Of a stretch of DNA of 21,029 nt, positions 15,591-21,029 are shown in pieces. A program made the translations under genes and the position numbers. The DNA is from Pseudomonadota bacterium (GTDB lineage Bacteria > Pseudomonadota > Alphaproteobacteria > Rhizobiales > Xanthobacteraceae), in NCBI GenBank assembly GCA_023434095.1, contig JAEYTJ010000318.1:1-21029 (forward strand), read 5' to 3'. The first letter of the stretch is position 1, and every line of letters begins with the position of its first letter. Below the pieces are notes generated by a model. It did no database searches, was not told the origin of the DNA, and was given only the letters and a program-made list of their open reading frames with translations.

Positions 15591-16849
15591 CACGGCGTCT
15601 CCGACAGATCGGCGGGAAGCGCGGGGCGCGGCTTCGGCAGCGGCACGCGCAGGCGGGCGGGGTCGAGGGCGCGCGGCAGCAGCAGCACGAAGCGGCCGGG
15701 ATGCTGCACGCGGCCGGCCATGGTCCCGGCCTCAAGCCCCGCGCCGAAGAAGATGTCGCCGCGCGCCGGCCCGATGATGGCGGAACCGGTATCCTGCGCG
15801 ATCATCAGCCGCTCGAACGGCTCGTTGGCACCGTCCGGGCCCGTCGGCAGTTCGGCGTCGATGAAAAAGGGCGTGCCGTAGACATGGATCGCCTTGTCCA
15901 CGGCCAGCGAACGCCCTGCCGTCAGTGGCAGGCCCTGCGCCCCCACCGCGCCGTCCTCGGCCGACAATTCGTGCGCGATGCGGAAGAAGACATAGGAGCG
16001 GTTCTGCCGCATCAGTTCACGCCCCTCTGCGGGATGGGCGGCGATATAGGCGCGGATCGCGTCCATCGACATCTTCTCGCGCGGCACCAGCCCGCGCTCG
16101 ATCAGCAGCCGGCCGATCGGCGTGTAGGGCTGGCCGTTATGGCCGTCATAGTTCAGCCGCAGCACCTCGCCATCCGGCAGGCGCACGCGCACCGAGCCCT
16201 GTATATGGGCAAAGAAGGCGTCGGCCGGGTCGCGGATCCAGGCCACCACCCCGGCCTTGTCGCCCAGCGCGCCGTCCTCGATGGCGGCGCGGTCGAAATA
16301 GGGCACGCGCGCGCCGTCCACCTCGCGGAACGCCCCGCTCTTGTTGGTCGGCGGCCCGCCGCCGGGCGGCGTCTCGATGATCAGGTCCTTCGGCCGCGCA
16401 TGGAGCGGCGTCGCGAACACGTCGGAGCGGGTGCGCGAGCCCTCCACTTCCGGCTCGTAATAGCCGGTGAGGAAGCCGTCCGGCTTGTCCGGCGCGGTGA
16501 TGACGTAGGGGCGGAATTCGGTCTCGAAGAAGCGCCGCGCCACGGCGTCGCCCGGCTTTTTCGGCAGCCGCGCCGCCCGTGCGCAGATGGGGCGCAGCGC
16601 GGTGAAGATCGGCCGGGCAGGGGTCACAAGGTCGGGCTTGCGGACGAGGGCGCCGCAGCTGCGGCGGAAGGTGGTGAGCGCCTTGGCGTGATCGTCGCCG
16701 GCCCAGCCGGGAAGGGCGGCGAACCGGGTCGGCTCCAGCACCGCCTGCGGAAACAGCGGCGCAGCGTCGGCCCGCGCTGGCCCCGGCCCGGCGCCGAGCG
16801 CGCCGGTCAGAAGAAGGGCAAGGAACGGGATGACGAGAGGAGTGCGCAC
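15590..16849 (-). CDS. mltA: MltA-type membrane-bound lytic murein transglycosylase
   Basis: Cleaves the MurNAc-GlcNAc glycan bond in peptidoglycan to yield 1,6-anhydro ends. The 419-residue protein starts with a signal peptide (MRTPLVIPFLALLLTGALGA..PARA before DA). It has no lipobox cysteine, so unlike E. coli MltA it is predicted to be soluble periplasmic. The MltA double-psi barrel begins near GFLTGYYEPEVEGS (125-138), with NYDGHNGQPYTPIGRLLI (233-250), and the 3D domain carries AQDTGSAIIGPARGDIFFGAG with the catalytic Asp at D353. The GTG at 16849 lies 12 nt after the Tim44-like stop; no stronger start is in frame. Confidence 0.94.
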   Translation of the reverse strand: MRTPLVIPFLALLLTGALGAGPGPARADAAPLFPQAVLEPTRFAALPGWAGDDHAKALTTFRRSCGALVRKPDLVTPARPIFTALRPICARAARLPKKPGDAVARRFFETEFRPYVITAPDKPDGFLTGYYEPEVEGSRTRSDVFATPLHARPKDLIIETPPGGGPPTNKSGAFREVDGARVPYFDRAAIEDGALGDKAGVVAWIRDPADAFFAHIQGSVRVRLPDGEVLRLNYDGHNGQPYTPIGRLLIERGLVPREKMSMDAIRAYIAAHPAEGRELMRQNRSYVFFRIAHELSAEDGAVGAQGLPLTAGRSLAVDKAIHVYGTPFFIDAELPTGPDGANEPFERLMIAQDTGSAIIGPARGDIFFGAGLEAGTMAGRVQHPGRFVLLLPRALDPARLRVPLPKPRPALPADLSETP

Positions 16850-16861
16850 CCCGTCATCTTC

Positions 16862-17590
16862 TCACGAAGCCGCTTCGGTGGCGACCAGCTTCCAGTTCGG
16901 GTCGCGGGCGCCGAGCTCGCGCGCGAAGGTCCACACATCGGTCACGTCGGCAACCTGCTCGGGATCGCCGTCGACTACGGCGCCGTTGCGGTCGCGGGTG
17001 ACGGAGATGAGCTGCGAGAGAAAGCGCACGGTGACCTGGGCGCTGCGCCCGCGCGCCTCCGCCTCGACGATCTCCGCCTTTTCGATGCCGACGAACTGCG
17101 TGTCCATCTTCTCGCCGCGCTGCTCGCGCTCGGCGATGGCGGCGCTGAAGCCGTCGAACACGTCGCGGGCCAGCAGGTCCTTCAGGCTGGCGCGGTCGCC
17201 ATTGGCGAAGGCGACGATGATCATCTCATAGGCGGCGCGGGCACCCTCGAGGAAGTGCTTGGCGTCGAAGTCGCGTTCCTGCGCGGCGATGGCGTCGAGC
17301 CCGTTGGCCACCGCCGAACCGACCTCGGCGACGCCCGCCCAGCGCGCCGGCGCGGGCTCGGCGTCTTCCACGGGCTCCAACGGCTGCGGCACCGCCGGCT
17401 TGTCGGTAGCGGCGCCGGGGAAGTTCACGACCTTGTCAGAGGCGCCCGCCGGGGCCTTGGCGGCGTCGCGGCGCGAATAGGGGTCGTAGGGCGGCCGCTC
17501 GCGCCCCGTCCGCTGCCCCAGCACGCTCCGCAGCCGTATGAAGATGAACACGGCGAGGGCCAGGAAGATGATCGTATAAATGTCGAACAC
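16862..17590 (-). CDS. Tim44/TimA-like inner-membrane protein
   Basis: A 242-residue protein with a single N-terminal membrane anchor (DIYTIIFLALAVFIFIRLRSVLG, residues 3-25) followed by the conserved QRTGRERPPYDPYS. A Pro/Ala linker spans about 45-95. A C-terminal Tim44-like domain (about 105-240) has FLEGARAAYEMIIVAFANGD, LLARDVFDGFSAAI and DVWTFARELGARDPNWKLVAT. This is the bacterial relative of the mitochondrial import motor subunit, found in most Alphaproteobacteria; its bacterial role is not settled. The GTG at 17590 is chosen because it places the anchor at the extreme N-terminus as in homologues. It heads the mltA-smr-HTH unit. Confidence 0.92.
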   Translation of the reverse strand: MFDIYTIIFLALAVFIFIRLRSVLGQRTGRERPPYDPYSRRDAAKAPAGASDKVVNFPGAATDKPAVPQPLEPVEDAEPAPARWAGVAEVGSAVANGLDAIAAQERDFDAKHFLEGARAAYEMIIVAFANGDRASLKDLLARDVFDGFSAAIAEREQRGEKMDTQFVGIEKAEIVEAEARGRSAQVTVRFLSQLISVTRDRNGAVVDGDPEQVADVTDVWTFARELGARDPNWKLVATEAAS

Positions 17591-18020
17591 GTCGCAGTTC
17601 GCCGCTGTTGGCCCCGCCGGAGCCGTTCCGGCGCGGGACTGTGCATCATGTGGTGTCCGCGCGGCGCCTTCCAAGGACGGGCCGGCCCGTTCACATGACC
17701 TATTTACGACGTCTGGCCGATTTCGCCACCCCGTCCCTGCCCCAGGGTCATCACTTCGGGCGGAACGGCGCGGCCGGACATCCTCCCCACAGTAAAGCAA
17801 GGCGGCGGCTTCCGCCAAGCCGGCCGGGTGCATCGCCCGCGCCGCCCGCCGGTACGGGCCGGCGGCACGCCTCAAAGCGTGCCGCGCGCTTGTGAGCCGC
17901 ATCCAACCGTGTTAGCGACACCCGCCCTTTGAAAGACCGGCTGAGGCGGGATCGCCGACCCAGCGGCACCATCGCCGGCGCCCCCGAGGGCGGAAGCCGG
18001 CGAACCCCACGGAGAAACCT
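17591..18020. other. 430-bp divergent intergenic region between the Tim44-like gene and secB
   Basis: No gene could be supported; the open frames on the plus strand here have no ribosome-binding site or recognisable protein. Candidate promoters: for the Tim44-like gene, TTGGAA (minus, 17669-17674) and CATGAT (17645-17650) spaced by 18; for secB, TTGTGA (17890-17895) and TTAGCG (17912-17917) spaced by 16. A 7-bp hairpin GGCACGC-ctcaaa-GCGTGCC lies at 17864-17883. The fxsA gene that rhizobia often carry between these two genes is absent, and I see no remnant. Confidence 0.4.
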
Positions 18021-18485
18021 ATGGCTGAGACCGACAACGCCCAGATGCCGACGCTTCAGGTGCTGACGCAGTACACGAAAGACCTGTCCTTCGAAAACCC
18101 GGGCGCGCCGGAATCGCTGGTCGTCAAGGGCCAGCCGCAGATCGGCATCCAGATCAATGTCGGCGCCAAGCCGCTGCGCGATGGCTCGGAATACGAAGTC
18201 GAGCTGAAGGTCGAGGCCAAGGCCGAGCTGAACGGCAAGACGCTGTTCGCGCTGGAGCTGGTCTATGCCGGCATCTTCCGCGCCCAGAACGTGGCGCAGG
18301 AAACCATCCACCCCTTCGTCCTGATCGAATGCCCGCGCATGCTGTTCCCCTTCGCGCGGCAGATCGTCGCCGACACGGTGCGCAATGGCGGCTTCCCGCC
18401 GCTGATGATCGATCCGGTCGATTTCGTCACGCTCTACCGCCAGCGCATGGCCCAGCAGGCTCCGAGCAACGTGCTCGCCTCCTGA
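18021..18485 (+). CDS. secB: Protein-export chaperone SecB
   Basis: A cytosolic tetrameric chaperone that keeps precursor proteins unfolded and hands them to SecA. The 154-residue protein has the family sequence throughout: [16 protein letters not shown] (about 14-29), an amphipathic beta sheet, [59 protein letters not shown] and a C-terminal helix ending [10 protein letters not shown]. The ATG at 18021 is preceded by GGAGAA (18011-18016) with short spacing. It is monocistronic and convergent with dnaQ across 43 nt. Proximity to the dnaQ-coaE-aroE-maf block is a conserved alphaproteobacterial arrangement. Confidence 0.97.
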   Translation: MAETDNAQMPTLQVLTQYTKDLSFENPGAPESLVVKGQPQIGIQINVGAKPLRDGSEYEVELKVEAKAELNGKTLFALELVYAGIFRAQNVAQETIHPFVLIECPRMLFPFARQIVADTVRNGGFPPLMIDPVDFVTLYRQRMAQQAPSNVLAS

Positions 18486-18528
18486 GGCGCCTTCCGGCAC
18501 TCCGATCTCTACCGCACGGCCGGCGGCG

Positions 18529-19230
18529 TCAGCTTCCGGCCGTGTATTCGTTCCAGATGGCGTTTTCGCCCAGAGCGGCGATGAAGGCGGCATGCGCGGC
18601 GGCCTCCTCTTCGCTCCGGCGCGGGGCCAGCGGGCGCGGGCGCTGAAGCGGTGCCGCCGCCTGCCCCTCGATCACCACCGTGGTGGAAGTCTCCGCCACC
18701 GTCAGGGTCAGCGCCGTCTGCTTGCCGCCGCACAGCTCGGCATAGACTTCCGCCAGCAGTTCGGAATCGAGCAGCGCCCCGTGCTTGGTGCGGCGCGAGC
18801 TGTCGATGCCGTAGCGGTTCATCAGGTCGTCGAGACGATTCGACGCACCTGGATGCCGCCGCCGCGCCAGCGACAGCGTGTCGACCACCCGGTCGAAGGT
18901 CAGCGCCGGCCGCCCGAGCTTGGCCAGCTCGGCATTGAGGAAGCCGATGTCGAAGGCGGCGTTGTGGATGACCAGCGGATCGCCGGCGATGAAGGCGAGG
19001 AAATCGTCCGCCACCTGCGCGAAAAGCGGCTTGTCGGCGAGGAACTCGGTCGACAGGCCGTGGACGTTGAACGCCTCCAGCGGCATGTCGCGCTGGGGGT
19101 TCAGATAGACATGGTAGACCTGCCCCGTCGGGATGCGGTTATAGATCTCGACGCAGCCGATCTCGACCAGCCGGTCGCCGGTGAGCGGGTTGAGGCCGGT
19201 GGTCTCGGTGTCGAGCACGATCTCACGCAT
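18529..19230 (-). CDS. dnaQ: DNA polymerase III epsilon subunit (3'-5' proofreading exonuclease)
   Basis: Removes misincorporated bases within the replicative polymerase core. The 233-residue DEDDh exonuclease has Exo I LDTETTGL (D7, E9), Exo [10 protein letters not shown] (D94), and Exo [14 protein letters not shown] (H150, D155), all complete. Residues 1-180 form the nuclease. The C-terminal segment after a variable linker (around [10 protein letters not shown]) would bind the polymerase alpha subunit. The ATG at 19230 has a strong AAGGAG site (19237-19242) and overlaps coaE by 8 nt, so it is translated from its own signal inside coaE. Confidence 0.97.
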   Translation of the reverse strand: MREIVLDTETTGLNPLTGDRLVEIGCVEIYNRIPTGQVYHVYLNPQRDMPLEAFNVHGLSTEFLADKPLFAQVADDFLAFIAGDPLVIHNAAFDIGFLNAELAKLGRPALTFDRVVDTLSLARRRHPGASNRLDDLMNRYGIDSSRRTKHGALLDSELLAEVYAELCGGKQTALTLTVAETSTTVVIEGQAAAPLQRPRPLAPRRSEEEAAAHAAFIAALGENAIWNEYTAGS

Positions 19231-19858
19231 TGCCGTCTCCTTCCGTCCCGGACACTTCCACCTTCTCCCGCAGCGCCGCGAGCAGCGCCGCCACCGCCGC
19301 GCGGGCCCGGTCGAGCCCATGGCCGGTGTCGATCACATGGTCGGCCCGGCGCCGCTTTTCCGAATCGGGCACCTGCCGGGCAAGGATCGCCGCGAACTTC
19401 TCGTCCGTCATGCCCGGCCGCGCAAGCACGCGCGCACGCTGCACCGATTCCGGCGCGGTGACGACGACGACGCCATCCACCCGCCCTTCAGCTCCGGTCT
19501 CATAGAGCAGCGGGATGTCGAGCACGGCGATGGGCGCGCCGGCAAGCGTCGCCTGCTCCACAAATGCCGCTTCACGCGCCCGCACCAGTGGATGGACGAT
19601 GGCTTCCAGCCGCTTCATCGCCGCCTCGTCGCCCAGCACGCGGGCGCCGAGCAGGCTGCGGTCGATCCGCCCGCCCTTCGTCACGCCGGGAAACGCCGCC
19701 TCGACGGGGGCGACGCCCTCCGCGCCATAGAGCGCGTGCACGCTCGCATCGGCATCGTGCACCGGTACGCCGAGTTCGCGGAAGATCTGCGCGGTGGTGG
19801 ATTTCCCCATGCCGATCGAACCCGTCAGCCCGAGCCGGAAGGGCCGGCGAGGGCTCAC
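19223..19858 (-). CDS. coaE: Dephospho-CoA kinase
   Basis: Phosphorylates the 3'-OH of the ribose of dephospho-CoA, the last step of CoA synthesis. The 211-residue P-loop kinase has [13 protein letters not shown] (residues 9-21), [14 protein letters not shown] (31-44; Asp residues of the DxD motif), [12 protein letters not shown] and [13 protein letters not shown]. The frame is open upstream to 19936, but the GTG at 19858 overlaps the aroE stop (GTGA) and gives the normal short N-terminus before the P-loop. It is the third gene of maf-aroE-coaE-dnaQ; coaA, the first CoA step, lies about 12 kb away. Confidence 0.95.
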   Translation of the reverse strand: MSPRRPFRLGLTGSIGMGKSTTAQIFRELGVPVHDADASVHALYGAEGVAPVEAAFPGVTKGGRIDRSLLGARVLGDEAAMKRLEAIVHPLVRAREAAFVEQATLAGAPIAVLDIPLLYETGAEGRVDGVVVVTAPESVQRARVLARPGMTDEKFAAILARQVPDSEKRRRADHVIDTGHGLDRARAAVAALLAALREKVEVSGTEGDGNA

Positions 19859-20700
19859 GCGAACTGCCCCTTGGCCTTCAGGTCGTCGATCGCCAGCGCG
19901 CGCAGCTCTGGCGTCACCTCCGGGCGCACGCCGCACCAGCGCTCAAAACCCGGCACGGCCTGGTGCAGCAGCATGCCGAGCCCATCGACGGTCGCGAGAC
20001 CGCGCGCCCTGGCGGCCCTCAGGAGCGGCGTCTCCAGCGGCACATAGACGATGTCGGTCACCAGCGCGTCGGGCGAGAGGGCGGAGAGGTCGATATCGAG
20101 CGGCGGCTGGCCCTTCATGCCGAGCGAGGTGGTGTTGACCAGCAGCCGGCAGCCCATCAGCCGCCCGCCAAGGTCGCGCCACTCCAGCGGCAGCACGCGC
20201 GGGCCGAATTGGCCGCGCAGCGCCTCCGCCCGCGCCAGCGTGCGGTTCGCCACCACCACGCGATCAATCCCGCGCTGCAAAAGACCGTAGACGACGGCCC
20301 GCGCCGCGCCGCCGGCGCCGAGCACCACCGCCTCGCCCAGCGCTCGCGCCCATTCCGGTTCGGCAGCGTCGAGATTGGCGAGGAAGCCGTGCACATCGGT
20401 ATTGGCGCCATGGAGAGCGCCGTCCTCCAGCCACAGCGTGTTCACCGCGCCGAGCGTCTCGGCCACCGCGTCGCGCCCCGCGCAGGCGCGGAACGCCGCT
20501 TCCTTGTGCGGCACGGTCACATTGCCGCCGACGAGGCCGGAGGCCGGGAAATCGGCGAGAAAGGCGTCGATTTCGCCCGGCGCGATATCGCGCACCCCAT
20601 AGCTGCCGTCGATGCCGTGCTGGGCCAGCCAGTAGCCATGAATGAGCGGCGAGCGCGAATGGCTGACGGGATGGCCAATGATCGCCACGTTGCGGGTCAC
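19855..20700 (-). CDS. aroE: Shikimate dehydrogenase (NADP+)
   Basis: Reduces 3-dehydroshikimate to shikimate in chorismate synthesis. The 281-residue protein has shikimate-binding [12 protein letters not shown] (S15, S17), [11 protein letters not shown] with catalytic K66, GAVNTLW (N87), GANTDVHGF with D102, then the NADP-binding loop GAGGAARAV (128-136) and ANRT selecting for NADP. The GTG start at 20700 overlaps the maf stop as GTGA and matches the usual [13 protein letters not shown]-terminus. It is translationally coupled on both sides. Confidence 0.96.
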   Translation of the reverse strand: MTRNVAIIGHPVSHSRSPLIHGYWLAQHGIDGSYGVRDIAPGEIDAFLADFPASGLVGGNVTVPHKEAAFRACAGRDAVAETLGAVNTLWLEDGALHGANTDVHGFLANLDAAEPEWARALGEAVVLGAGGAARAVVYGLLQRGIDRVVVANRTLARAEALRGQFGPRVLPLEWRDLGGRLMGCRLLVNTTSLGMKGQPPLDIDLSALSPDALVTDIVYVPLETPLLRAARARGLATVDGLGMLLHQAVPGFERWCGVRPEVTPELRALAIDDLKAKGQFA

Positions 20701-21029
20701 AGCAGAACTCCTTCGGAGCGCAGGAAGCCGAGCAGCGGCAGGAGCGGCAGACCCAGTATCACCGAATGGTCGCCCTCGACACGGTGGAACAGGTGAATGC
20801 CCAGCCCTTCCAGCTGATAGCCGCCGACGCTGCTGAGCACCTCGTCGCCGGCCGCATCGAGATAGGCGTCGATCGCCGCGTCATCGAGCGGGCGCAGGGT
20901 GAGATCCGCGCTCTCGACGGTGGCAAAGCACACAGCGCCGTCGCAGACGACCGCGACCGCCGAATGCAGGGCGTGGGTGCGCCCCGCCAACCGGGCGATC
21001 TGCGCCTTGGCCGCCGCCCGGTCGGCGGG
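20697..21029 (-). CDS. maf: Maf-family nucleotide pyrophosphatase, C-terminal part (5' end outside window)
   Basis: A house-cleaning pyrophosphatase acting on modified or non-canonical NTPs; the subfamily determines preference for dTTP/UTP or 7-methyl-GTP and cannot be fixed from this part. The last 110 residues are present, entering at the right edge as PADRAAAKAQIARLAGRTHALHSAVAV and ending at the TGA at 20697. Family motifs are GRTHALHSAVAV, the SADLTLRPLDDAAIDAYL region, and GGYQLEGLGIHLFHRVEGD followed by VILGLPLLPLLGFL. The TTG at 20990 inside the frame is not the start. In Alphaproteobacteria maf commonly lies next to the PPSR (DUF299) gene and hemE beside the origin, which should be just outside. 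Confidence 0.93.
   Translation of the reverse strand, partial: PADRAAAKAQIARLAGRTHALHSAVAVVCDGAVCFATVESADLTLRPLDDAAIDAYLDAAGDEVLSSVGGYQLEGLGIHLFHRVEGDHSVILGLPLLPLLGFLRSEGVLL

Noticed and set aside
15701..17698. A 665-codon plus-strand open frame opposite mltA and the Tim44-like gene
   Set aside because: Composition is that of an antisense shadow, and the opposite strand carries clear signal peptides, motifs and overlaps.
17580..17895. Two short plus-strand open frames in the gap before secB
   Set aside because: No plausible ribosome-binding site, low-complexity Pro/Arg-rich translation and no resemblance to FxsA or other known proteins.
1..21029. CRISPR arrays, insertion sequences, prophage genes, tRNA or rRNA genes, riboswitches
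   Set aside because: No regularly spaced repeats, transposase or integrase motifs, tRNA cloverleaf signatures or known riboswitch cores were seen; gene content and composition are uniformly core-like.

Overview
The window is a GC-rich stretch of bacterial chromosome made almost entirely of core housekeeping genes. Gene families, gene order (hemW-rdgB-rph / hrcA-grpE; hisB-DUF2628-hisH-hisA-hisF-hisE-coaA; hslV..hslU; Tim44-like-mltA-smr-HTH; secB; maf-aroE-coaE-dnaQ) and the dense 4-nt gene overlaps point to an alphaproteobacterium of the order Hyphomicrobiales. A Xanthobacteraceae-like member (Ancylobacter/Starkeya/Xanthobacter type) is my best guess, by inference only. There are no mobile genes, CRISPR arrays, tRNAs or rRNAs.

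Layout. 1-135: 3' end of a plus-strand periplasmic-binding-fold gene. 136-309: a large foldback repeat between convergent genes. 310-2841 (minus): rph-rdgB-hemW, read right to left. 2889-2970: back-to-back promoters, then 3014-4816 (plus): hrcA-grpE, closed by a perfect bidirectional terminator at 4851-4878. 4903-11320 (minus): one long transcription unit hisB, DUF2628, hisH, hisA, hisF, hisE, coaA, alkB and an unknown secreted protein. 11469-14406 (plus): hslV, a polytopic membrane protein, hslU, all joined by 4-nt overlaps. 14407-14616: a convergent intergenic region with a near-consensus parS site and a second foldback repeat. 14617-17590 (minus): Tim44-like, mltA, smr, XRE-type HTH. 17591-18020: a divergent regulatory gap. 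18021-18485 (plus): secB. 18529-21029 (minus): maf (5' end missing), aroE, coaE, dnaQ.

How it fits together. Three proteostasis units are present: the heat-shock repressor HrcA with GrpE, the HslUV protease, and the SecB export chaperone. They sit beside histidine biosynthesis, two coenzyme A steps (CoaA first, CoaE last), shikimate dehydrogenase, nucleotide sanitation (RdgB, Maf), tRNA trimming (RNase PH), proofreading (DnaQ) and alkylation repair (AlkB). The maf-aroE-coaE-dnaQ-secB order is the one found next to the replication origin in many Alphaproteobacteria. With the parS-like site at 14440-14455, it suggests that oriC lies a short way beyond the right end and that this is the ParB-bound centromere arm.

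The least ordinary items are the parS site, the uncharacterised membrane protein coupled between hslV and hslU, the two foldback repeats, and the coaA/alkB junction, where a single in-frame TAG separates two enzymes. I see no large undescribed multi-gene system here.
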